Assembly (NCBI GenBank): GCA_903879775.1
Contig: CAIRMY010000209.1
Span: forward strand, 1-8,581
Length of the DNA: 8,581 nucleotides
Reading direction: 5' to 3'
Origin: an uncultured Bacteroidota bacterium
GTDB taxonomy: Bacteria > Bacteroidota > Bacteroidia > NS11-12g > UBA955
Under the pieces are notes generated by a model that made no database searches, was not told the DNA's origin, and was given only the letters and a program-made list of their open reading frames with translations. The position numbers and the translations under genes were made by a program. Position 1 is the stretch's first letter, and the number at the start of each line of letters is the position of its first letter. This document shows, one piece after another, positions 1 through 6,795 of this stretch.

Positions 1-99
1 GCGATAATCTTCTTCCGACAATTTATACTTTTGTATCATGGTACCCATGGCACCATCTATAATTACAATTCGTTCTTGTAATAAATCTGTAATTTTCAT
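1..99 (-). CDS. metH: Methionine synthase (cobalamin-dependent type), N-terminal fragment
   Basis: Only the first 33 codons lie in the window; the gene continues past base 1. The translation begins MKITDLLQERIVIIDGAMG and continues through TMIQKYKLSEEDYR. The DGAMGTMIQ block at residues 15-23 is the characteristic start of the homocysteine S-methyltransferase domain (a TIM barrel) of MetH. The family moves a methyl group from methyl-cobalamin to homocysteine to make methionine in the cytoplasm. The ATG overlaps the TGA of the upstream gene as ATGA (96-99), so the two are probably translationally coupled. In Bacteroidota metH may be one long gene or split into a homocysteine-binding part and a folate/cobalamin part. 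The window cannot show which applies here. The family call is firm from the motif; the full domain content is unknown. Confidence 0.9.
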   Translation of the reverse strand, partial: MKITDLLQERIVIIDGAMGTMIQKYKLSEEDYR

Positions 100-1031
100 T
101 TGAATGATTTTAAAAATTGATATGCTGTTTTGAAAATAGAATTCAGATAAGCTTCTGAGGTGATTGATGTTTTTGTGGAATGATTTGATGGAATTGAATC
201 TACAAAATTAGATTCCCAGCGTTTTGTACCAAATGCCAAATTTTGGGCATTCATTAATTTTAAATTTCTAAAATTAGCGCAAGATGCATTCAATGGGAGC
301 TTCGAATCAACAATTGAAATTACATTCAAGTCTTTGTTTTTCAAATCAAAACCTTGTGCCAATTCAATCGGTTGTGAAGCATTCTCGGTATAATGTTTAT
401 GATACCAAATGACATGTGCATTTTTGTCGTACAAGGTTTGAATTGCTTTAGCGTGTATAAATTTAGATTCTTTCCCTGAGAAAACTTCGGCGAGTACCTT
501 TTCATTATTGGAAACATTTTCTGCGGTATCGAACGGTTGCATCAAAACCATTGCTTTGTATTTGTAGGCTACATATAGATTCAATCCCACAATTTTCACA
601 TACGTATAGTTTCCTTTTTCTACTTTTCCATGCACTTTGTTTTTTGACTTTAAAGAATCCAAAAACACACTCAATTTAGAATCAGAAGTGACTGAAAGTC
701 CAAGAAATTTAGCGCTATTGGTTTCAAATAGTATTAAGTCTGAAAACAAACCAATACCAGGAGTTGCAGGGTCTTTACAATCTTTAAACACAGATGCATT
801 GGCAATGATCTGATAAAAGCTATCGTAGTAAACAGGTTTATTTCCAGTGAAGTCCTCCTTTAATTTTTTCGTTTGAATTTGCACAAACCAATTTGCATTT
901 TGAGGGACAATTAGCGGCAAACGACTCTGAGAATTAAAATTAAAATACAAGTAAACACCTACACCAACTGCGGAAATTGCCACCAAGACAATTAAACCAA
1001 TAGCAATTCGCATAAATCCTTTATCAATCAT
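96..1031 (-). CDS. Uncharacterised membrane-anchored protein coupled to metH
   Basis: I do not recognise this 311-residue protein. It has a short N-terminal cytoplasmic stretch with Lys and Arg, then one hydrophobic segment at about residues 8-31. The remaining roughly 280 residues are soluble and contain no other membrane span, so a single-pass inner-membrane anchor with a periplasmic domain is the simplest topology. The soluble part is mixed alpha/beta-like with many Lys, Asn and Ser residues, and it has only two cysteines, at about residues 84 and 254. No catalytic motif is evident. Met1 is taken as the start; Met7 (MRIAIGLIVL) is an alternative that would keep the membrane segment. A TATCTTTG -7-like box ends only 4 nt before Met1. 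Its TGA overlaps the metH ATG, so it is the promoter-proximal gene of a metH operon. Function is unknown; a link to methionine or cobalamin metabolism would be inference from context only. Confidence 0.8.
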   Translation of the reverse strand: MIDKGFMRIAIGLIVLVAISAVGVGVYLYFNFNSQSRLPLIVPQNANWFVQIQTKKLKEDFTGNKPVYYDSFYQIIANASVFKDCKDPATPGIGLFSDLILFETNSAKFLGLSVTSDSKLSVFLDSLKSKNKVHGKVEKGNYTYVKIVGLNLYVAYKYKAMVLMQPFDTAENVSNNEKVLAEVFSGKESKFIHAKAIQTLYDKNAHVIWYHKHYTENASQPIELAQGFDLKNKDLNVISIVDSKLPLNASCANFRNLKLMNAQNLAFGTKRWESNFVDSIPSNHSTKTSITSEAYLNSIFKTAYQFLKSFK

Positions 1032-1035
1032 AATA

Positions 1036-1067
1036 CAAAGATACGGAATTTAGCGTTTAGGGTTAAA
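1036..1067 (-). promoter_or_regulatory. Putative Bacteroidota promoter for the 311-residue gene and metH
   Basis: Read on the minus strand, TATCTTTG (1036-1043) matches the -7 consensus TAnnTTTG exactly. A weak -33 candidate, TTTA (1064-1067), lies 20 nt upstream of it. The -7 box ends 4 nt before the ATG at 1031, so initiation would fall at or very near the start codon. The match is by eye; the -33 element is only 3 of 4. Confidence 0.45.
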
Positions 1068-1084
1068 AGATTAAAGGGGGCTAC

Positions 1085-1117
1085 AAACAAAAAAAAGGCT
1101 ACCGAAGCAGCCTTTTT
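1085..1117 (-). terminator. Rho-independent terminator with a cUUCGg loop
   Basis: Read on the minus strand, AAAAAGGCTGC and GTAGCCTTTTT pair as an 11-bp stem (1107-1117 with 1092-1102, including one G-T pair) around a TTCG loop closed by C-G. This is the very stable UUCG tetraloop type. A run of T follows (1085-1091). It lies about 27 nt beyond the stop of the cysteine-rich gene and before the next gene's promoter, so it isolates the metH unit from upstream transcription. Confidence 0.9.
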
Positions 1118-1143
1118 GATTATTCTTTATATTAAAAAGATTA

Positions 1144-1449
1144 TTAATTGTTTTTGTGATCAGCACAATTGTGCTTTTTTTCTGATGCTTCTTGTTTTCC
1201 TTCACATTTAGCACCTTCAGACTTTGATTTGCAGCAAGCTTTTGCTTCACCTGCATTTGCAGTTTTAGATTTGCAACACGCTTTTGTTTCAGCAGTTGCT
1301 GCAACTTTATTACATTCTTTGCTTTCACCAGCTGTTTTTGATTTGCAGCAAGCTTTAGTTTTTTGTCCAGCCGTAGGCTTATCGGTTTGTGCTGAAGCAG
1401 CAAAAGCAAAACCAAATACAAACATTCCTAACAATACGATTTTTTTCAT
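1144..1449 (-). CDS. Small secreted cysteine-rich protein with KACCKSK repeats
   Basis: This is a 101-residue protein of unrecognised family. Residues 1-20 form a clear signal peptide (MKKIVLLGM..., then a Phe/Ala-rich core) with cleavage likely after ASA and before Gln21. The mature part is low in hydrophobics and rich in Lys, Ala, Glu and Cys. It carries three copies of KACCKSK at 32-38, 56-62 and 70-76, plus single cysteines at 46, 82 and 95. That makes nine Cys in about 81 residues, with a His-containing tail HNCADHK. Such paired cysteines suggest metal binding or disulfide chemistry in the periplasm or outside the cell; this is inference. An in-frame ATG at 1488 would add 13 residues before the signal peptide. 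Met at 1449 is preferred because the signal peptide starts there and a TAnnTTTG box lies 28 nt upstream. The gene is monocistronic, with its own promoter and terminator. Confidence 0.85.
   Translation of the reverse strand: MKKIVLLGMFVFGFAFAASAQTDKPTAGQKTKACCKSKTAGESKECNKVAATAETKACCKSKTANAGEAKACCKSKSEGAKCEGKQEASEKKHNCADHKNN
1226..1357 (-). repeat. Three DNA copies encoding the KACCKSK motif
   Basis: Near-identical 18-nt stretches occur at 1226-1243, 1268-1285 and 1340-1357, with plus-strand core GATTTGCAGCAAGC (the middle copy differs at two positions of the core). All lie in the same frame of the cysteine-rich gene and encode its CCK repeats. Similarity at the DNA level points to internal duplication or ongoing unit exchange rather than only protein-level constraint. 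Confidence 0.7.
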
Positions 1450-1477
1450 AACTAAACTATTTATTTTGTTGTTATTA

Positions 1478-1485
1478 CAAATATA
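1478..1485 (-). promoter_or_regulatory. Putative -7 box for the cysteine-rich gene
   Basis: The minus strand reads TATATTTG, an exact match to the Bacteroidota -7 consensus TAnnTTTG, 28 nt before the ATG at 1449. This would give a leader of roughly 20 nt. No convincing TTTG -33 element is found at the expected distance; TTCG at 1507-1510 is the closest. It is also the separation point from the gene ending at 1566. Confidence 0.45.
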
Positions 1486-1565
1486 CAAAATTTATGCCTC
1501 AATTGCCGAAAAAATGGATTTTCGAAAAATTTCTGAATTAAATTCGACAAAATGCATTTATTTGA

Positions 1566-2216
1566 TTACCATTTGGCAACGATTGTTTCGCCACCAACGG
1601 TTTTTTGATTCATTTCAACACAGATTTCGGCATCCAATGGCAAGTACAAATCAATTCTTGATCCGAATTTTATAAAACCATATTCAGCGCCCATTTTAGC
1701 TTCAGCACCTTCTTTAGCATAACAAACAATTCGCTTTGCCAATGCTCCAGCAATTTGACGGAACAAAATAGATCCTTTTGAAGACTCCACCACAACTGTT
1801 GTGCGTTCATTTTCAGTACTGCTTTTTGGGTGCCAAGCTACCAAATATTTACCAGGATGATACTTTTGGTATGCAACTTTACCTGAAACTGGGTAACGAT
1901 TTACGTGCACATTAATTGGCGACATAAAAATACTCACTTGTCGGCGTTTATCTTTATAATATTCGGTTTCAACAACTTCTTCTATCACAACAACTTTCCC
2001 ATCGGCAGGCGCAATGATTAAATTCTCACCGGTTGGAATGTTTCTGTTTGGATGACGAAAAAACTGAACAATTGCAATGTAAAGCAACAATGAAATTGCC
2101 AAAACAATGGTTGATATTAAGCTTTCGCTTAAATAAATCTGCAAAGGAACATTAATTGCTCCCAACACCAATGTGGTGATTAAAATAATGGTAAAACCTT
2201 CTCTATGTAGTCTCAT
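1566..2216 (-). CDS. psd: Phosphatidylserine decarboxylase proenzyme (short bacterial form)
   Basis: This 216-residue enzyme decarboxylates phosphatidylserine to phosphatidylethanolamine at the inner membrane. Two hydrophobic segments at about residues 8-28 and 33-52 anchor it. The family blocks follow in order: RHPNR (54-58), APADGKV (69-75), SIFMSPINVHVNRYP (95-109), a long HPGKY...ENERT block (120-139), RQIAGALAKRIV (153-164) and GFIKFGSRIDLYLP (180-193). Gly185-Ser186 is the expected self-cleavage site. Ser186 would become the pyruvoyl cofactor at the new N-terminus of the small alpha chain. Asp72 and His104 are the likely partners of Ser186 in self-processing. Length is normal for the short type common in Bacteroidota. 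It starts 6 nt after the stop of the glutamate dehydrogenase gene and has no promoter of its own that I can see, so it is probably co-transcribed. Confidence 0.95.
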   Translation of the reverse strand: MRLHREGFTIILITTLVLGAINVPLQIYLSESLISTIVLAISLLLYIAIVQFFRHPNRNIPTGENLIIAPADGKVVVIEEVVETEYYKDKRRQVSIFMSPINVHVNRYPVSGKVAYQKYHPGKYLVAWHPKSSTENERTTVVVESSKGSILFRQIAGALAKRIVCYAKEGAEAKMGAEYGFIKFGSRIDLYLPLDAEICVEMNQKTVGGETIVAKW

Positions 2217-2222
2217 ATCGTA

Positions 2223-3497
2223 TTAAAAATAACCGCGTAACTTTAATGTACTCGAAACCTTATCTAGTGCCACTACATAAGCCGCAATTCTCATGTTTAT
2301 TTTGTATTTCTCTGAACATGCAAATACATTATCAAAAGATTGCTTCATGACCCTATCTGCTCTTCTATTCACACGCTCTTCTGTCCAATAGTATCCTAAA
2401 CGATTCTGTACCCACTCAAAATAAGAAACAGTCACTCCGCCAGCATTTGCCAAAATATCTGGAACCACTAAAATTCCTTTTTCTTGTAAAATTGCATCTG
2501 CAGCAGCTGTTGTTGGTCCATTTGCACCTTCAACAATTAATTTAGCTCTAATGTTATGGGCATTTTCTGGTGTAATTTGATCTTCCATAGCTGCAGGAAC
2601 CAAAACATCGCATTCTAGTTCTAACAATTCTGAATTGCTCACTTTTTGACCAATATTACAACCTTCCAAATTTCTATTTGGGCTATTTTGAACGAAAGCA
2701 ATTGCTGCATTTACATCAATTCCTTCAGGATTGTAATAACCGCCAGTAACATCGCTGATACCAACAATTTTAACGCCCATTTGAGAAATTAATTTTGCAG
2801 AAATACTTCCTACATTTCCAAATCCTTGCACAACGCAGGTGCAATCGGTTGGCTTCAAACCTAATTTAGCCAATGCACTCCTTGTACTCACCATAACGCC
2901 TCTTCCTGTTGCTTCAACACGACCTAAGCTACCACCTAAAACCAATGGTTTACCGGTAACAACTCCCCAAGCATTATGTCCTTTTATTTTGCTATACTCA
3001 TCTACAATCCACGCCATTTCTTGTTGGCCTGTACCCATATCAGGAGCTGGAATATCATTCTCAGGTCCAAATACGTTTTTCATTGCCAAAGTATAAGCTC
3101 TTGTTAAACGCTCTAATTCACCTTTACTCATAGAGCGAGGGTCGCATTTGATGCCACCTTTTGCTCCACCGTAAGGAATATTTACAACAGCACATTTCCA
3201 TGTCATCCATGCAGCAAGCGCTTTCACCTCATCGAGGTTTACGTCCATACTATAACGAATACCACCTTTAGAAGGCCCTAAGTGAACACTGTGTACCACA
3301 CGATATCCTTCAAACACTTTTACTGTGCCATCATCCATTGTTACAGGCATATTTGCCATGACAACCTTATCTGGAACGCGCAAAACGTTCGCAAACTGTT
3401 CATCTAAACCTAAAATCTCCACAGCCGCATCAAAGCGACGATTCATGCTTTCTAGCGGATTGTACCTTGGTGATCCGCCGTTCATTGGTGCTGACAT
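2223..3497 (-). CDS. gdhA: Glutamate dehydrogenase (Glu/Leu/Phe/Val dehydrogenase family)
   Basis: This 424-residue cytoplasmic enzyme interconverts glutamate and 2-oxoglutarate plus ammonium. The N-terminal substrate domain holds GPSKGGIRY (74-82, Lys77), Lys101 in TWKCAVVNIP, the catalytic lysine block PYGGAKGG (Lys113) and APDMGTG (151-157, Asp153). The Rossmann domain has GFGNVG (225-230) and an acidic Asp249 at the end of the next strand, which in this superfamily tends to favour NAD over NADP; that preference is inference. VEGANGPTT (322-330) and NAGGVTVSYFEW (351-362) complete the substrate-binding and hinge blocks. Length matches the roughly 420-residue hexameric class. The ATG at 3497 is preceded by a plausible promoter and by no closer in-frame start. 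It is the first gene of a probable two-gene unit with psd. A sister family (leucine or phenylalanine dehydrogenase) is less likely because those are shorter. Confidence 0.95.
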   Translation of the reverse strand: MSAPMNGGSPRYNPLESMNRRFDAAVEILGLDEQFANVLRVPDKVVMANMPVTMDDGTVKVFEGYRVVHSVHLGPSKGGIRYSMDVNLDEVKALAAWMTWKCAVVNIPYGGAKGGIKCDPRSMSKGELERLTRAYTLAMKNVFGPENDIPAPDMGTGQQEMAWIVDEYSKIKGHNAWGVVTGKPLVLGGSLGRVEATGRGVMVSTRSALAKLGLKPTDCTCVVQGFGNVGSISAKLISQMGVKIVGISDVTGGYYNPEGIDVNAAIAFVQNSPNRNLEGCNIGQKVSNSELLELECDVLVPAAMEDQITPENAHNIRAKLIVEGANGPTTAAADAILQEKGILVVPDILANAGGVTVSYFEWVQNRLGYYWTEERVNRRADRVMKQSFDNVFACSEKYKINMRIAAYVVALDKVSSTLKLRGYF

Positions 3498-3529
3498 AAT
3501 ATGTACAAAATCTTTAGTGATTTGAATGG

Positions 3530-3560
3530 CAAAATTAGAAGATTGTATCGGGGTAAAAAA
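3530..3560 (-). promoter_or_regulatory. Putative promoter for gdhA-psd
   Basis: The minus strand has TAATTTTG (3530-3537), an exact TAnnTTTG -7 match. A T-rich -33 candidate TTTT lies 19 nt upstream (3557-3560, 3 of 4 to TTTG). The -7 box ends 32 nt before the ATG at 3497, giving a leader of about 25 nt. It sits in the 102-nt gap after the flippase gene. That gap shows no strong terminator, so read-through from the glycan operon into gdhA is also possible. Confidence 0.45.
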
Positions 3561-3599
3561 TATTTTTTATACCATTTACAAAATAATAGACACTTTACC

Positions 3600-4874
3600 T
3601 TACCTGTTTCTCAATTTAATAGAAATTAATCTTTTGATTAACAATATGTTAAACTTCAAGTGTAGCCCTCTTTTGAATAACCAATTTATTGTGTATAAGT
3701 GTAGTATTAACAACGTTAAATACGATAAATTCATGCCTAATGCAACCATTTCTAAACTGAATTTATACCTAAAACAAATTAAAATTGAGCCTACAAGTAT
3801 GCAAAAAGATAAACAATGATTTCGTAACAATTCCTTAAAACGATTTGTTGCATGAAGGTAGTTTCCAATAGATGTTGACATTGAAATAAACAATATGCCA
3901 GGGATTAACAAGATCGCATCGTATTTCAACGTTGAAAAATTAGACCCAAAGATGGCAGTGAAAATCCCATTGGGGGTGAGTAACAAAAAACCGCAAATGA
4001 CCAACGTACCAATCATTGAAAATTCGATATACCTGCTTAACAAACGTTGATGATAAGATTCGCTTGCATTTCGAATCACCCTAGAGTGTATAATTGTACC
4101 AAAACTACCAGAAAAAATCCAAATGGTATCTGCTATCAGTAAAGCATTTGCAAAGATACCAGCTTCTGAATCTCCTAGATATTTGGCAACTAGCCATAAT
4201 GGAGCTTTAATCAACAAAAACAACACAAAATGACCAAGTTGTGCCCAAAGTCCCTCAAAAAAAATCCCTTTTGGTGGAGCTTCCGGTGGAAATCCATTTT
4301 TATGAATTTCATTGGTGATGAATCTAGTTGAAAAACCCATAATTACGAGTGTAACTGAGGCCAAAACACCTAACATTAATTCTATGTTTTTGGCAGAAAT
4401 TACGTTGCTCGGAATGATCAATACAACACTTAAAAGTGAAATCAATTTTATTGATTCCAAAGCCATCTGTAATTTATTTCGCTTTAAAACCCATCCCTTG
4501 CTCTGACAAATATTGTATTCAATATTTAAAAACGACAATGCGAATCCTTGCACAGAGAGTAAACAGATGTTAAAATCTTCAACATGAAATACCCAATGCA
4601 ACACAAAACCCGATAATACAATTACAACAATTGAATACAATTGTACCCAAGGAATAATTTGACTTGGTCTATATTTCACCAACCAATTTGCCATTGCACT
4701 TCCTGCAAACAACTCTACAAACATTAAAATTACTTGCAAATACAGCAGTAAAATACTCATTTCACCCCTTCCACTTGAGCCTAAGTATCGAGAATAGATA
4801 ATCACCACTCCAAAGGAAATGATAGCCCTGGCCAATTGCCAACCATACGTTTTTAAAGGACTATTCCCGCTCAT
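3600..4874 (-). CDS. Polysaccharide flippase (Wzx-like, MOP superfamily)
   Basis: This is a 424-residue, very hydrophobic protein with about 12 predicted membrane spans. The N-terminal SRYLGSSGRGEMS (28-40) after the first helix is the usual flippase-family pattern of a conserved loop following TM1. GDSEAGIFANALLIADTIW (234-252) is the matching start of the second six-helix bundle. Proteins of this family move undecaprenyl-linked oligosaccharides from the cytoplasmic to the periplasmic face of the inner membrane. The start codon lies inside the end of the amidotransferase gene (14-nt overlap, 4861-4874), which implies translational coupling. Family membership is well supported by hydropathy, length and neighbours. 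The glycan carried cannot be read from sequence, so no wzx symbol is assigned. Confidence 0.88.
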   Translation of the reverse strand: MSGNSPLKTYGWQLARAIISFGVVIIYSRYLGSSGRGEMSILLLYLQVILMFVELFAGSAMANWLVKYRPSQIIPWVQLYSIVVIVLSGFVLHWVFHVEDFNICLLSVQGFALSFLNIEYNICQSKGWVLKRNKLQMALESIKLISLLSVVLIIPSNVISAKNIELMLGVLASVTLVIMGFSTRFITNEIHKNGFPPEAPPKGIFFEGLWAQLGHFVLFLLIKAPLWLVAKYLGDSEAGIFANALLIADTIWIFSGSFGTIIHSRVIRNASESYHQRLLSRYIEFSMIGTLVICGFLLLTPNGIFTAIFGSNFSTLKYDAILLIPGILFISMSTSIGNYLHATNRFKELLRNHCLSFCILVGSILICFRYKFSLEMVALGMNLSYLTLLILHLYTINWLFKRGLHLKFNILLIKRLISIKLRNR

Positions 4875-6792
4875 AATCTAACATACTTAAGAAAAACCCA
4901 AGTGAACTAACCCTGAAATAAAACTGTAAATCTTTTGTACCCAATTGCTGAAAATTCTTCAATATGTTTTCTCTGTAATCTCTTTTAATATAAGCATTTA
5001 GTCCCTCGTACATAAAAGCATCTTTCCATTTCAACCCATGTTTTTGTGTCAGCAAAGTTTCAGGCACGCTAAATCCTTTTTTATCGGTACGGCCATATAA
5101 TTCCTGAGGCAAAAGATCTTTAAATGCATCGCGCAACAAACCTTTAGGCAGACCGTTTTTCATTAATTCATGCAAATGATATTTCCCTAAATATTTTTGA
5201 GGGATGTTGATATCGTCGGCAAATGGATTGCGACTTTCGAGTTGAAACGACATTCCGTTTCGGTCTTCCCAAGCCAACATTTGATATAATTTGCCATAGA
5301 ATTTTTCATCAAAAGCCTTGCCGTAATAATCGCCAAGCATCATCTCTTGCAATGAATTAACTTCAGGATGTAAATCAATTAGCGGATTTATGATCAACCC
5401 TTCATTTAAAATTTCGCCCCAATAATTTTGTTCAATTTTTATTTTCCGCTCAATAGATAAAGCATTTCTTACTTTCCTTTTCAAAAAGAATTTTAAAGCA
5501 GATCCATATTCAATTGGCCAATTTTTACGACTTTTCGATAAAAATTTCCTTTCAGACCAAAGTGTTTGAATAAAATAATCGGGATATCCTCCAAAAATTT
5601 CATCGGCCCCTTGCCCATTAAACAAAACTGTTACGCCCGCGTTTTGAACGTGTTCGCACAAAGAAAAATGTGCCAAATTATTCCAGGCTACAGCCGGCCT
5701 ATTTGTAAAACGCAAATGTTTTGGTAAAAGTTCATCCGTAAATTCCTCAACCATTACTCTATGCCAAACCCCGTTATTCTTATCAACAACCATTTTTTGC
5801 CATCTACTTTCATCGCCGGCAAGATTATTTGATCCCACCGAAAAATAATCGAGTTTAGCATCTGCACCAAGTAAATGTCTAGCCGCACCCACAATGATTG
5901 CACTATCAATTCCTCCACTCACGGCAAAACCAAGTTTCACATCTGATCTCAATCGCTTCTGCATTGAGCTCATAAACATTTCCCTGAGTTCTATATCGTT
6001 TGTGAACGGTTCTATTTTTTCTGGAAAAAACCATTTTTTCTGAGCAACATGTCTTGTTTCTGGAGACCAAGTTAAATATTCACCGGGGGTTAAAGATTGC
6101 ACCCCATTAAACCAAGGGAGAACATCTGTCATACCATGTTTTAGGTGATAATAGATGGCAAATTGATTCACTTTATGCTCGTTAATGAGCAATCTGATAG
6201 GCAATTCTTCGCTTGCAAAAGCAAAGCAATCATTTTTAAGTGTAAAAAACAAAGGTTTCACACCGGTTCTATCTCTAACAATGGTATATGTATTTTCTAG
6301 CGAATCGAAAATGCAAAAAGCAAAAAAACCATCCAATAGATGCAGACATTTTTCCTGCTTTAAGGCCCAGAGATTCACCAAAATTTCAGTATCTGTGCCA
6401 CTAGGATTTGAAATTCCGAAGTTGCGTTGTAATTCTGAAAAGTTGAAGATTTCTCCATTGTAAGTGATCCAAAACCTCCCTGATTTATCGCACATAGGTT
6501 GATGACCCAATGGTCCCAATCCAATGATCGACAAACGCCTATGCAACAACATTCCATGCACCGATTCATTTGCTTTATCAGCAATTAATCCGGCGGGCAT
6601 ATGTTTAATATCAGGAATTGGAACAAATTGATTGGCTACCGGAATGGGTTCTACATCGTTTCTATAAATGAGTAAAAATCCCTCGTCATCGGGTCCTCTA
6701 TGCTCCAATGTTTTACTGAAAATACGCGCCCATCTCAACCAATATTCTTTTGATTGAACCAACGACGACGATATTCCAGCAATGCCACACAT
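4861..6792 (-). CDS. asnB: Asparagine synthase-type glutamine amidotransferase
   Basis: This 643-residue, two-domain enzyme has an N-terminal class II glutamine amidotransferase domain that begins with the obligatory MCGIAG. Cys2 is the nucleophile that releases ammonia from glutamine. HRGPDDEG (31-38), HRRLSI (84-89), YNGEIFNF (111-118) and GTDTE (132-136) are the expected glutaminase-site blocks. The C-terminal synthetase domain has the PP-loop SGGIDS (292-297) for ATP, GQGADEIFGGY (393-403), and EDRNGMSFQLESRNPFAD (509-526). All key residues are present, so both half-reactions should work. Free asparagine synthesis is possible, but the gene sits 3 nt after a glycosyltransferase and overlaps a flippase. 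AsnB-like enzymes in O-antigen clusters are thought to amidate the carboxyl group of uronic-acid sugars. The symbol marks the family, not a proven substrate. Confidence 0.93.
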   Translation of the reverse strand: MCGIAGISSSLVQSKEYWLRWARIFSKTLEHRGPDDEGFLLIYRNDVEPIPVANQFVPIPDIKHMPAGLIADKANESVHGMLLHRRLSIIGLGPLGHQPMCDKSGRFWITYNGEIFNFSELQRNFGISNPSGTDTEILVNLWALKQEKCLHLLDGFFAFCIFDSLENTYTIVRDRTGVKPLFFTLKNDCFAFASEELPIRLLINEHKVNQFAIYYHLKHGMTDVLPWFNGVQSLTPGEYLTWSPETRHVAQKKWFFPEKIEPFTNDIELREMFMSSMQKRLRSDVKLGFAVSGGIDSAIIVGAARHLLGADAKLDYFSVGSNNLAGDESRWQKMVVDKNNGVWHRVMVEEFTDELLPKHLRFTNRPAVAWNNLAHFSLCEHVQNAGVTVLFNGQGADEIFGGYPDYFIQTLWSERKFLSKSRKNWPIEYGSALKFFLKRKVRNALSIERKIKIEQNYWGEILNEGLIINPLIDLHPEVNSLQEMMLGDYYGKAFDEKFYGKLYQMLAWEDRNGMSFQLESRNPFADDINIPQKYLGKYHLHELMKNGLPKGLLRDAFKDLLPQELYGRTDKKGFSVPETLLTQKHGLKWKDAFMYEGLNAYIKRDYRENILKNFQQLGTKDLQFYFRVSSLGFFLSMLDYERE

Positions 6793-6795
6793 GAA

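Noticed and set aside
1450..1488. Upstream ATG at 1488 for the cysteine-rich protein
   Set aside because: The extra 13 residues are Asn/Lys-rich and would precede a perfect signal peptide start. The -7 box lies inside this stretch.
1169..1675. 168-codon plus-strand ORF
   Set aside because: It is antisense to the cysteine-rich gene and the end of psd. Its repeated DLQQA pattern is just the reverse reading of the CCK repeats.
3552..3573. Inverted repeat GGTA...TACC after the flippase gene as a terminator
   Set aside because: The stem is nearly all A-T apart from two G-C pairs, with a mismatch and no proper T-run after a GC-rich stem. It also overlaps the proposed gdhA promoter. Too weak to call.
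3526..3819. 97-codon plus-strand ORF
   Set aside because: It lies antisense to the end of the flippase gene, its composition is that of a reverse-strand reading, and no promoter or family signal supports it.
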